Below are positions 43,199 to 52,119 of a DNA stretch of 53,534 nucleotides, piece after piece. How positions within the stretch are numbered: the first letter of the stretch is position 1; every line of letters begins with the position of its first letter. Origin of the DNA: Candidatus Thermoplasmatota archaeon. Lineage in GTDB: Archaea > Thermoplasmatota > Thermoplasmata > UBA10834. Where the stretch lies: NCBI GenBank assembly GCA_018814355.1, contig JAHIZT010000052.1:1-53534 (forward strand). Reading direction: 5' to 3'. Both the position numbers and the translations under genes were made by a program. The notes below the pieces were generated by a model. It was given only the letters and a program-made list of their open reading frames with translations, made no database searches and was not told the DNA's origin.

Positions 43199-43819
43199 TC
43201 AGCCTAACGTGCCCGCGTAGTCCGAGACGCCGTCTAATATCATCTGCACGGCATACGCAGACGCCAAGAGCCCCATGACCCTGGTCAGGGCTCTCGTGCC
43301 GGCCTTGCCGATGAGCTTGAAAATCAGGTCCGCGCGCACCAGAATAAGCGTGGAAACCAACATGACGGTGATTAGCGAAGCTATCACGAGCGGGATTTCT
43401 GATGTCCCCGAGAGGATGATGACGACAGACATTGCGCCTGGTCCGGCCAGCATGGGAGTGCCGAGCGGAACGAACGCCATGTCCTCGGGTAGCTGCTTCT
43501 CCTCGACCTCCTCTTCCCCCTTGCGCCTGGACCTGGGCGGGTCGCCCTCGTAGAGCATGCTGATACCTATGACGAGCAGGAGCAGTCCACCGGTTATGCG
43601 CAGCGCATCGATTGAGATGGACAGATAGTCGAGGATGGCCTTTCCGAGCACGGAGAAGACGATCAGGAGGGACGTCGCGAACAGAATCGAGTACCTCAGG
43701 GTCTTCATCCTGGCAGTCCTGTTCATGCTACCTGTCAGCGTTATGAAGAGCGGGAGCACGCTGAACGGGTCTATGATGATGAACATCGGAATGAACACGA
43801 GCAGGAACTCAACAGCCAT
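43199..43819 (-). CDS. MarC-family membrane protein
   Basis: A 206-residue protein with six membrane segments of the MarC/UPF0056 family, whose function is not settled. IDPFSVLPLFITLT near the N-terminus and FVPLGTPMLAGPGAMSVVIIL are the two signature stretches; a charged loop (RSRRKGEEEVEEKQL) separates them. The ATG at 43819 starts the hydrophobic fold; the frame is open to 43873 but adds a basic segment. It is convergent with the EamA gene and divergent from the M20 homologue. Confidence 0.85.
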   Translation of the reverse strand: MAVEFLLVFIPMFIIIDPFSVLPLFITLTGSMNRTARMKTLRYSILFATSLLIVFSVLGKAILDYLSISIDALRITGGLLLLVIGISMLYEGDPPRSRRKGEEEVEEKQLPEDMAFVPLGTPMLAGPGAMSVVIILSGTSEIPLVIASLITVMLVSTLILVRADLIFKLIGKAGTRALTRVMGLLASAYAVQMILDGVSDYAGTLG

Positions 43820-43911
43820 TGGCACGAGCACGGTATTTCTGCTATGTTTCGCTCTCGCAAGTCTGGGCCGCAAACACCTTTACCACTGAGTCGCATTTGC
43901 CGCGCAAGAAC

Positions 43912-45354
43912 ATGCCTAGTGATTCCTCGCTCGAAAGGATATACGAGCGCATTGACAAAGACAAGGGCAGGCACATCGCGAACGTCACGAGACTGCTGAA
44001 GCAACCGAGCTCCAGCCAGCAAGACATAGGGATCAAGGAGTGCGCGGAGCTGGTCGCGAAGATGTACGAGGCCGCAGGTTGCGAGAAGGTCGAGATCGTC
44101 AAGACCAAGGGCAACCCGATCGTGTACGGCGAGTGCAAGGGAGAGTCGGAGAAGACGCTCATGGGCTACTTCATGTACGACACGATGCCCTACAACGAAC
44201 CCGGCTGGAACCATCCCGCCATGGGCGCCAAGCTGGTCGACATGAAGCTCCCTGCCGGGAAGGTGAAGGCGATCGTCAACAGGGGTTCTGACAACACCAA
44301 AGGTCCCTTGGCCGCGTTCCTCAACTCGGTCGAGGCGAGCGACAAGGCCGTCGGGAGGCCCCCGTGCAATCTCATACTCGTGGCCGAGGGCGAGGAGGAG
44401 CTCGGGAGCCCGAACCTTCCGTCATATTTGCAGAAGGACAAGAAGAGGCTCTCGAGAGCTGACGCGTGCTATTTCCCCTACTTCGCCCAGGACTCGGACG
44501 GCGCCATGAACATCTACCTTGGCGTGAAGGGCGTTGTGTATTTCGAGCTTGAGTGTTCGGGCAAGAACTGGGGCAGGGGGCCGCAGGAGTTCGCGATACA
44601 CAGCGCAAACAAGGCCTGGGTCGACAGTCCCGTCTGGCGCATGATTGACGCGCTCAAGACGATGACTTCGGACAACGGGAACAAGATCCTCATCGACGGA
44701 TTCTATGACGATGTCGCTCCGCCGTCCGAGGAGGACAAGGAGGTGATTGCCGCGTCCGCCAAGACCTTCGATCCGAAGGCGACGAAGGACGCGATGAAGG
44801 TCAAGCGGTTCATGATTCCCGATGAGGAGAAGGCCGAGCTGCTGAGCTTGTTCACTTACGGCACGACCCTCAATATCGACGGTATCTGGGGCGGATGGAT
44901 CGAGAAAGGATCGAAGACCATCCTGCCGCACAAGGTCACGTGCAAGATCGACATCAGAGTGGTGCCGAACCAGAAGAAGGACAAGATGATGCCGCTCGTT
45001 AGGAAGCACCTTGACAAGATGGGGTACAAGGACATCACGATGAGGGAGATAGACACCGGCTACGACTGGTGCAGGACGAGCGTGAAGGCTCCCGTCGTCC
45101 GGGCGTTCATCAGGTCGTTCAAGGCGTTCGGCGGCGAGCCCACCATTTGGCCGACCTCCGGAGGGTCCGTTCCGTTCTTCGTGTTCAACAGGATTCTGAA
45201 GCTCCCGTTCACGATGGGAGGCATGGGACACAGCGACCTCGCGCACAGTCCAAACGAATACATGGTCGTAGAGGGGAACGCTAAGATCGCGGGGTTGGCA
45301 GAGATCGAGAAGTTCATGGTCCACTTCATGAACGAGTTCGGTCAGTCTGTCTGA
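43912..45354 (+). CDS. M20-like hydrolase with altered metal ligands
   Basis: A 480-residue M20-type fold. It keeps EGEEELGSPNLP (general base and Glu ligand region), AIHSANKAWVDSP (dimerisation region) and GHSDLAHSPNEY (C-terminal His). However, the usual GHYDV segment reads FMYDTMP, so the first His ligand appears to be Met, and the SDDKG segment reads SDNTKG, with Asn at the bridging Asp position. It may use one metal, another metal geometry, or have changed function. The ATG at 43912 begins the conserved fold. Its last 13 bases overlap the end of the convergent glycosyltransferase. Confidence 0.8.
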   Translation: MPSDSSLERIYERIDKDKGRHIANVTRLLKQPSSSQQDIGIKECAELVAKMYEAAGCEKVEIVKTKGNPIVYGECKGESEKTLMGYFMYDTMPYNEPGWNHPAMGAKLVDMKLPAGKVKAIVNRGSDNTKGPLAAFLNSVEASDKAVGRPPCNLILVAEGEEELGSPNLPSYLQKDKKRLSRADACYFPYFAQDSDGAMNIYLGVKGVVYFELECSGKNWGRGPQEFAIHSANKAWVDSPVWRMIDALKTMTSDNGNKILIDGFYDDVAPPSEEDKEVIAASAKTFDPKATKDAMKVKRFMIPDEEKAELLSLFTYGTTLNIDGIWGGWIEKGSKTILPHKVTCKIDIRVVPNQKKDKMMPLVRKHLDKMGYKDITMREIDTGYDWCRTSVKAPVVRAFIRSFKAFGGEPTIWPTSGGSVPFFVFNRILKLPFTMGGMGHSDLAHSPNEYMVVEGNAKIAGLAEIEKFMVHFMNEFGQSV

Positions 45355-46454
45355 AGCGCCTTTCTGTACTCCTCGAGGACGACTCTGGCAGTGCTGTCCC
45401 AGGAGAACTCCTTCACTCTCTCCATTCCTGCATCGCCCATGCGCTTCCTGAGGACAGGGTCGTCCAGGAGCATGATGATCGCTCTAGACAGCGCCTTCAC
45501 GTCCCCCGCATCCACGAGAATGCCGTCTACGCCGTCTCGGACGAGCTCGGGAATGCCCCCGACCCTCGAGGCGACGACCGGCTTGCCGCAGGCCATCCCC
45601 TCCATCAATGAAAGACCCCAGCCTTCAGTCTTCGACGGCAGGACCACAAGGCTGCAACCCGCGTAGAAACCTAGGAGCATCTCCTGGCTCACAGACTCGT
45701 GGAACTCGATGTTGTCGCTGATGCCGAACCGATCCGCCAGTTCTTTGAACCAGCGCTGTTCGTCCGTTCCCCTGAACCCGGTTTTCGCGACCGAGATCAG
45801 ACGAGTACCCGGCATCTTCCCCACGACATGCACCATCGCATGGATGAGCTGCTCGAGACCTTTCCTGGGTTCGAGGCCGCCCACGAAGAGGATCGTCGGG
45901 GTCTTCGCTTCACGCGCGCGCGTCGCACTGAAATCGGATGCATCTATTCCGTTGTAAGTTACAATCGACTCGTACCCGTAGTCGCGCGCGAGAGCGTCCT
46001 TCCAGTAGTTCGAGACGACGAACCTGTGGTCTGCGTGGGCAACTGCCCTCTCCTCGAACTCAAACAGTCTTGGCTCGGCGAAATCGTCGATGTGATGAAT
46101 GGTCCTGAAGATCGGTGCGGAGATCAGTCCCTTCGCCTTCATGCTTGCCAGGGACGTGCCTCCAACACAGTCCTGGGCGTGATATATGTCCGAGTCCCGC
46201 GGAAGGTTGTCCGAGTATGATCCGATCATCCGTTCTAGCCGCGTCATGAGCTCCGGGCTCCAATCGTACGGGAATATCTCGAACGGGACGGATACGTCGC
46301 GGAAGTATTTCTTGAGCGAGTTTGGGTCGTCCGACCTCGCCAGAGAAAAGAGCGTGACATCGACTCCGAAAGCCTTCAGGCGCTCCGCGAGTTTGAGCGC
46401 GTGCACGACACCTCCTCTTGGCCTCGTGCTGTATGTCAGCATCGCCACCTTCAA
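45342..46454 (-). CDS. Glycosyltransferase family 4
   Basis: A 370-residue GT-B glycosyltransferase. KVAMLTYSTRPRGGVVHALKLAERL is the N-terminal acceptor domain; ILFVGGLEPRKGLEQLIHA begins the donor domain, and PSKTEGWGLSLMEGMACGKPVVASRVGGIPELV holds the E-x7-E donor motif. This is typical of GT4 enzymes that use nucleotide-activated sugars. TTG at 46454 with GGAG 9 bases upstream is chosen; the frame is open to 46985 but reads the divergent leader and ppsA on the opposite strand. It is probably involved in surface glycans or compatible solutes; no partner genes are adjacent. Confidence 0.82.
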   Translation of the reverse strand: MKVAMLTYSTRPRGGVVHALKLAERLKAFGVDVTLFSLARSDDPNSLKKYFRDVSVPFEIFPYDWSPELMTRLERMIGSYSDNLPRDSDIYHAQDCVGGTSLASMKAKGLISAPIFRTIHHIDDFAEPRLFEFEERAVAHADHRFVVSNYWKDALARDYGYESIVTYNGIDASDFSATRAREAKTPTILFVGGLEPRKGLEQLIHAMVHVVGKMPGTRLISVAKTGFRGTDEQRWFKELADRFGISDNIEFHESVSQEMLLGFYAGCSLVVLPSKTEGWGLSLMEGMACGKPVVASRVGGIPELVRDGVDGILVDAGDVKALSRAIIMLLDDPVLRKRMGDAGMERVKEFSWDSTARVVLEEYRKALQTD

Positions 46455-46809
46455 TTCGGCATCTCCGGTCGCGGCAACGCAGTCTTGTGATAATTCCTTT
46501 CTCCCTGGAGGACAAGGACTCCTCGGAGATTGTTGCACGGAGTTGGACGTGACATTCACACCAATTTCGAGGTCAGACAGTCGAAGGGTTTTCGAGCCCT
46601 CCGACCGTAACTGAGAAATGTTATTAAGCGCGGGACATTTATCCCCTTCATGTTGCGAGCAGTCAGCATGCCCAGATGACGCTGTGAATGGCGCTTGGGC
46701 ATCGTTCGAACTGCTCCTAGCCGCTCGCTGGAAATCGCAGGGAGTTCCTGGGCTTCGGCGTTCGAACGAGCAACAAGTAGCATCAACCTGTTCCGGGCTG
46801 GGGCGAAGT
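46455..46809. other. Divergent intergenic region between GT4 and ppsA
   Basis: 355 bases with no supported gene. A TTATTAA motif near 46621-46627 reads as a TATA-like box in either direction, giving leaders of about 140-160 bases to both genes. The ppsA side contains an inverted repeat ATGCCCA/TGGGCAT (46668-46674 and 46696-46702) and two copies of the 8-base palindrome GTTCGAAC (46704-46711, 46760-46767). Their function is unknown. Confidence 0.45.
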
Positions 46810-49245
46810 ATGCTCAAGGGGGAGAACACCTCATCTAAGAGAACCAACGAGCAACTGCTATGGTTCGACGAGATTGGTCTCAAGGACCTCCCGAAGGTGG
46901 GCGGCAAGAACGCCTCCCTTGGTGAGATGATTCGCCACCTCACATCCGTGGGCATCAGGGTGCCCGAGGGTTTTGCCGTAACCACTAAGGCCTTTCACGA
47001 GTTCGTAGACGCTGCCGTTCTCGAAGAGAAGATTCAGGCAGCTCTGGTGGGGCTTGACCCTGACAACCCGTCCGATGTGGCTCAGAGGGGCAAGGTCATC
47101 AGGAAGATGTTTCTGGATGCCGACTTCCCCCAGGAGCTCAGGAGGGAGATAGAGTACGGATACTGGGAGCTCGGGCGGAAGCTGAACATGCCCAACCCAA
47201 GCGTCGCCATACGCTCGAGCGCGACCTCCGAGGACCTCGAGGGAGCATCCTTTGCGGGCCAGCACGAGACGATCCTCAATGTCCGTGGAGAGACCGCAGT
47301 GCTCAAGGCGATCAAACAATGCTTCGCATCTTTGTTCACCGACAGAGCGATCGCATACCGCGTCCACAAGGGCTTCGGACACATCGGGAACGCGCTCTCG
47401 GTAGGGGTGCAGCGCATGGTCAGGAGCGACTTGGCTTGCTCGGGCGTGATGTTCACGCTCGACACCGAGAGCGGCTTCGACGGCGTAGTCTACATCACGG
47501 GTTCGTGGGGCCTTGGTGAGATGATAGTCCAGGGCGCTGTAAACCCGGACCAGTTCTATGTTCTCAAGTCCGCTATTGGAAAGTTCGAGGACCCGATCGT
47601 CGAGAAGAAACTCGGCAGCAAGCATCAGAAGCTCGTTTACGCCTCGAAGGGTCCTGGCATGGCCGATGCTGAGGTGTCCGAGGCCGACAGACAGAGGTTC
47701 ATTCTCGCGGACGATGAGATCGTCACTCTTGCCAAGTGGGCTTGCATCATAGAGAATCACTACAAGAAAGCCATGGACATCGAGTGGGCCAAGGACGGAA
47801 TCACCGGGGAACTGTACATCGTCCAGGCCAGACCAGAGACGTTCCATGCGGTCAAGTCGCAGAACGTGCTGGAGACTTATGTGCTCGAATCGAAGAGCGA
47901 GGTGCTCGCGCGCGGCGAGGCCGTCGGGAGCAAGATCGGCATGGGCGTCGTGAAGGTTCTCGAGAGTGCCTACGAGATCTCAGAGTTCAAGAAGGGCGAA
48001 GTGCTGGTAACGGACAAGACCGACCCGGACTGGGAGCCTATCATGAGAATCGCATCGGCTATCGTCACTGACCGAGGAGGCAGGACGTGCCACGCTGCGA
48101 TCGTGTCGAGGGAGCTCGGCATACCCTGCATCGTGGGGACGGGCAATGGCACAAGAGCGCTCAAGACCGGTCAGCAGGTCACGATCGACACCTCCGAAGG
48201 CCAGGGAGTAATCTACCAAGGCCTCCTGAAGTTCAGGATCGACAAGACCGACCTAGCGAACCTCCCGAAAACTCGCACCAAGATCATGATGAACGTCGGA
48301 GTGCCTGAGCACGTGTTCACTCAGGGCCAGATACCATGCGACGGCGTCGGTTTGGCGAGGCTGGAGTTCATCATCGCATCCCATATCGGCATCCACCCGT
48401 TGGCACTAATAGAGTTCGACAAGCTCAGGAAGAAGGCGGAGACGGACCCTGATATTGCCAGGGTCGTCGACCAGATCGAGGAGAGGACACACGGGTACGA
48501 GAACAAGGAGGATTTCTTCGTCGAGATGCTCGCGTGGGGCATAGGCAAGATCGCCGCGACATTCCACCCGAGAGACGTCATCGTGAGGCTGTCGGATTTC
48601 AAGACCAACGAGTACGCAAGCCTGCTCGGCGGAACACTGTACGAACCTAAAGAGGAGAACCCGATGATCGGTTGGAGAGGTGCTTCGAGATACTACGCAG
48701 GTCCTTTCAAGGAGGCCTTCAAGCTCGAGTGCATCGCGCTAAAGCATGTCAGGGACAAGAAGGGACTGACCAATGTGAAGGTCATGGTCCCGTTTTGCAG
48801 GACCCCTGAGGAAGGTAAGAAGGTCATACACACGATGAACGAATTCGGGCTCAAGCAGGGGGAGAACGGACTGGAGGTCTACATGATGGCCGAGATACCG
48901 AGCAATGTCGTCCTTGCGGAGCAGTTCGCAGAGGTCTTCGACGGCTTCTCGATCGGCTCGAACGACCTCACTCAGCTGATGCTAGGTCTCGACAGGGACT
49001 CGGAGCTGGTGTCCCATCTGTACAACGAGAGGAACCCTGCGGTCAAGCACATGATACAGAACGTCATAGAGCGCGTCAAGAAGACGGGCAGGAAGATAGG
49101 GATATGCGGTCAGGCGCCGTCCGACTTCCCTGATTTCGCTGAGTTCCTGGTCGAATGCGGCATAGACAGCATCTCCCTCAATCCGGACAGCGTCATAAAG
49201 ACCAGGCTGCTCGTGGCCGAGAAGGAAAAATCATTGGGCCAGTAA
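46810..49245 (+). CDS. ppsA: Phosphoenolpyruvate synthase
   Basis: Converts pyruvate and ATP to PEP, AMP and phosphate for gluconeogenesis. It has an N-terminal ATP-grasp-type nucleotide domain (GGKNASLGEMIRHL, AIRSSATSEDLEGASFAGQHET). The central swivelling domain has the phosphohistidine in GGRTCHAAIVSRELGIPCIVG (His 428). The C-terminal PEP-binding TIM barrel includes the catalytic Cys in GICGQAPSD (Cys 766). 811 residues. The ATG at 46810 is selected because WFDEIGLKDLPKVGGKNASLGE follows closely, matching the family start; upstream in-frame sequence is not conserved. Confidence 0.93.
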   Translation: MLKGENTSSKRTNEQLLWFDEIGLKDLPKVGGKNASLGEMIRHLTSVGIRVPEGFAVTTKAFHEFVDAAVLEEKIQAALVGLDPDNPSDVAQRGKVIRKMFLDADFPQELRREIEYGYWELGRKLNMPNPSVAIRSSATSEDLEGASFAGQHETILNVRGETAVLKAIKQCFASLFTDRAIAYRVHKGFGHIGNALSVGVQRMVRSDLACSGVMFTLDTESGFDGVVYITGSWGLGEMIVQGAVNPDQFYVLKSAIGKFEDPIVEKKLGSKHQKLVYASKGPGMADAEVSEADRQRFILADDEIVTLAKWACIIENHYKKAMDIEWAKDGITGELYIVQARPETFHAVKSQNVLETYVLESKSEVLARGEAVGSKIGMGVVKVLESAYEISEFKKGEVLVTDKTDPDWEPIMRIASAIVTDRGGRTCHAAIVSRELGIPCIVGTGNGTRALKTGQQVTIDTSEGQGVIYQGLLKFRIDKTDLANLPKTRTKIMMNVGVPEHVFTQGQIPCDGVGLARLEFIIASHIGIHPLALIEFDKLRKKAETDPDIARVVDQIEERTHGYENKEDFFVEMLAWGIGKIAATFHPRDVIVRLSDFKTNEYASLLGGTLYEPKEENPMIGWRGASRYYAGPFKEAFKLECIALKHVRDKKGLTNVKVMVPFCRTPEEGKKVIHTMNEFGLKQGENGLEVYMMAEIPSNVVLAEQFAEVFDGFSIGSNDLTQLMLGLDRDSELVSHLYNERNPAVKHMIQNVIERVKKTGRKIGICGQAPSDFPDFAEFLVECGIDSISLNPDSVIKTRLLVAEKEKSLGQ

Positions 49246-49369
49246 CATTGATTCTCTTCCCGCCCGCTAGCAGTATCAATTTTGATAACGTTTATTAGCC
49301 TAGACGCCGTTTTCCCAATTCTGTTCTCCCCCTACTTTTTCTTGGCGATTGCTGGGGAGGGCCATCTCA

Positions 49370-50596
49370 TCAGAACTGTTTCAGAGCCCGAAGTTTCTTG
49401 GTCTTCTTCCTGGAGATGTCGACTTCCTTGTTCCAGACTGTCAAAAGGTAGAACCCTATGGGCAGGATAGATATGGCAAGGATCAAGAGGCTCTCCCTTG
49501 TGCCCCAAGCGGTGGCCAAGAACCCGAATCCGATCTCGACCGGGGCCAGCACCATCGTGAAGAGCAGCGTGCCGATTGAAACGACTGTGGACCGGTGCTG
49601 CGAGTCCACCCTTTGGTTGATGTAACCGTTCGTGATGGGTCCGACTAGGATCGAGACGGAGTAGATCATGAACTGTATGACGATGGCTGCTGGGGACTTC
49701 ACGAGGAACACGATCCCGAACGAGCCGACGATTGACAGGAGGATGAACAGCAATGAGCTCTTCTCGCCCAGCCTCCGCTCGATCTTGCCTGCCTGGGTAG
49801 CCACGATGCCTCCGACGATTGTGAACGCACCGATGAACAGGCCGATGTAGAAGTAGTTCAGGTTCAGGTCATCGTTCATGTAGACCGATCTGAAGATGGC
49901 CATGACGTACAAAGCGATCTCGACGATGATCTGGAACGCGATCAGAACGATGATGGCCCTCGATGTCTTCACGTGGTTCCATCCGACGGTCAGCTGGATT
50001 TTGAACGAACCGAACTTGGTCCGGTCCACCTTGGGCTCCCTCAGAAGCAAAACGGTGAAGGAACCCGTGAGACCCACGAACGCGCTTATGATCAGGGTGA
50101 GGTCGAGCCTGTCCGGCAGAATGTACTGAACGATGACTCCGCCGGTCACGCACGCCAACGCGGACATTACTGCCATGACCGCCCATGACTTAGCCATCAC
50201 CCCTATGAACTCGCCAGACCGCTTCAGCTCCAGGAGCGTGTCGTAAAGGAACGGTGTGTCGCCGCTGACAATGAAGCAGACTCCGATGGCCCACAGGATG
50301 TTCGATGCCAGGAACTGCCAGAACTCCGTGCTCAATCCAAAGGCCAGGACTCCGGCGGCGAACATCACCTCGCCAATGAACAGCATCAGCTTCCGGCCGT
50401 ACTTGTCTCCCAGCAGTCCCGCAGGCAGCTGAAAGCAGATCATCGTCGACCAGAAAACCGCATCGACGATCGTGAGCAGAAAGAGGCTATCCAAGTACTT
50501 GTTCGCCCAGAGGGTCCAGAAGGGGATCCAGAGTGAGAATGACGTGACCGCTTTGAAGAGAAAGTATTTCCTGATGCGGTCGTCCCCTGCTGCCAT
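49370..50596 (-). CDS. Major facilitator superfamily transporter
   Basis: A 408-residue membrane transporter with about twelve hydrophobic segments. It has the MFS loop LLGDKYGRKLMLFIGEVMF (GxxxDRxGRR-like) after helix 2 and a cytoplasmic central loop. Substrate is unknown. It belongs to no operon. Between ppsA and this gene lie 124 bases with pyrimidine-rich runs (ttttgataacgttt, ctactttttc) that could serve as terminators on the plus strand. Confidence 0.85.
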   Translation of the reverse strand: MAAGDDRIRKYFLFKAVTSFSLWIPFWTLWANKYLDSLFLLTIVDAVFWSTMICFQLPAGLLGDKYGRKLMLFIGEVMFAAGVLAFGLSTEFWQFLASNILWAIGVCFIVSGDTPFLYDTLLELKRSGEFIGVMAKSWAVMAVMSALACVTGGVIVQYILPDRLDLTLIISAFVGLTGSFTVLLLREPKVDRTKFGSFKIQLTVGWNHVKTSRAIIVLIAFQIIVEIALYVMAIFRSVYMNDDLNLNYFYIGLFIGAFTIVGGIVATQAGKIERRLGEKSSLLFILLSIVGSFGIVFLVKSPAAIVIQFMIYSVSILVGPITNGYINQRVDSQHRSTVVSIGTLLFTMVLAPVEIGFGFLATAWGTRESLLILAISILPIGFYLLTVWNKEVDISRKKTKKLRALKQF

Positions 50597-50725
50597 CGTG
50601 GCCCCGTATGTGAAATGGTCTATAAACTGATGCTGTGGGCGCCTGTTCGATTCAGGAATTCGCCTACGAAAAAATCAATGATCTCGGAGGGAGGGACGAA
50701 CCGCTCCGCTCCGGTTGTAGTTTGA

Positions 50726-51934
50726 TCAGAGCTTCTTCTCGAGGCAGTTCATGCCGTACTTCGGGAGCATCTTCACGAACGGTGCTGGGTCGAGCATCTC
50801 CGGCGGGAACACACCTTTCTGTTTGATCTTGCCCTGTGCGAACAGGATCGCAGCTATCGCGAGCGGAACGCCTACAGACCAAGCGGTGGCGCTGTTCTTG
50901 TACTTGTCCCAGATCTTCTTGTGGTCGAGTGAGGTCCAGATGTAGTACCCGACTTCCTTGCCGTCCTTTACACCCGTCGTGACAGCTCCTATGGCACACT
51001 GGCCCTTTGACAGGTGGCCCAACTGAGATGGGTCTGGGAGCACGGCGTTGACCACATCCCTCGGTGCAACCTTGGCCCCCTTCACATCGATCTTGTTTGG
51101 GTTCGACAGGCCGAGCTTACCGATCATCTCTATCGCGTCGACATACTCGTCCCCGAGGGCGATCTTGAAGTCGCAATAGTCGCACCCTTTGCCCAGGACC
51201 TCGCCGATGTATGTCGGCAGGGTCTCGGCCTCCTCGTGGTCCACATTGTATATCGGTATCTTGCCGACGCCGTCCGGGAAATCGAAGATCTCCTTGTTCT
51301 CGAACGAGCCGTATTTCCTGTAATGCCCGTCTGCGTAGTAGGTCGCAGGCATGAGGACCTCTTCAATTAGCGTCTCAGGGGACCAGAGGGGCGCGAAATC
51401 ATAGCCTTCGACATAGCCGTTGTCCCCATCCCTGATCAGGATCTTCTTGACCTTGTCCATCCTGTCAGCGGCCATCCTCGCAAACATGTTCGAGAGGCCG
51501 GGGTCGCACCCGATGCCCAGCATTCCTGTCAGGCCCAGTTTCTTCCAGGCTTTGTCCTTCTTGAGATACATGAATGACGGTGGTGACGGCTTGATTATTC
51601 CGCCGGCCTTGGTCTTGTCCAATGCGATGTCCCAGGCCGTGTTCGCGTAGTGAACCTTCGCCTTCTCGCAGGCGTCCATGACGGCACCGCAGTACCTTGG
51701 TATCACCACGTCCAGCACGATGTCCAGACCTTTGAACGCCTTCGCCATGCTCGTTACGTCGGACGCGTCAATCTTCTGAACTGAAACCTTGTCGTTCGAT
51801 ATCTTCTTCTGAAGCCTCTTGCCCTTCTCCGGGTTGCGTGCGCCAAGTATCACCTTGTCGAACTCATCGGATTTGGCGAGGACTTCAGCGGTCACTGATC
51901 CAATCGCTCCCACTCCAAGAACCATAGCCTTCAT
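50726..51934 (-). CDS. Saccharopine-dehydrogenase-like oxidoreductase (paralogue 1)
   Basis: A 402-residue NAD(P)-dependent oxidoreductase of the saccharopine dehydrogenase family. VLGVGAIGSVTAEVL is the Rossmann loop; the family GxDPGLSN motif reads GIGCDPGLSNMFA; GCDYCDFKIAL and PLAIAAILFAQGKI are the C-terminal catalytic-domain blocks. The reaction could be in lysine metabolism or in polyamine synthesis (carboxyspermidine dehydrogenase type); the sequence alone does not decide. It is very similar to the gene 185 bases upstream. A GGCATATGCC palindrome lies 25 bases before its ATG. Confidence 0.82.
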   Translation of the reverse strand: MKAMVLGVGAIGSVTAEVLAKSDEFDKVILGARNPEKGKRLQKKISNDKVSVQKIDASDVTSMAKAFKGLDIVLDVVIPRYCGAVMDACEKAKVHYANTAWDIALDKTKAGGIIKPSPPSFMYLKKDKAWKKLGLTGMLGIGCDPGLSNMFARMAADRMDKVKKILIRDGDNGYVEGYDFAPLWSPETLIEEVLMPATYYADGHYRKYGSFENKEIFDFPDGVGKIPIYNVDHEEAETLPTYIGEVLGKGCDYCDFKIALGDEYVDAIEMIGKLGLSNPNKIDVKGAKVAPRDVVNAVLPDPSQLGHLSKGQCAIGAVTTGVKDGKEVGYYIWTSLDHKKIWDKYKNSATAWSVGVPLAIAAILFAQGKIKQKGVFPPEMLDPAPFVKMLPKYGMNCLEKKL

Positions 51935-51958
51935 TATTTCACATGCCTACGAGAAACC

Positions 51959-51968
51959 GGCATATGCC
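51959..51968. promoter_or_regulatory. Palindrome upstream of paralogue 1
   Basis: GGCATATGCC, a perfect 10-base palindrome. With ATGCC at 51943-51947 it also forms a larger inverted repeat. It is a candidate operator or an incidental element. Confidence 0.3.
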
Positions 51969-52119
51969 CAGCTCCCCCACCGTCCAATGCCTAGCGCCTA
52001 GATAAACCTCTCGCGCCCTTCGAGACCAGCGTCTAGCTGAAATCGTGGGCTGAACGATGTCCGGGCAACTGGGCTCGAAGTCTCTCGTAGGCACTTGACA
52101 CTAGCCTTGGTAGCGCGGC

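Noticed and set aside
45342-46985. A 547-codon frame for the GT4 gene
   Set aside because: The N-terminal 177 codons cover the divergent intergenic region and the ppsA 5' end on the other strand and lack any glycosyltransferase features.
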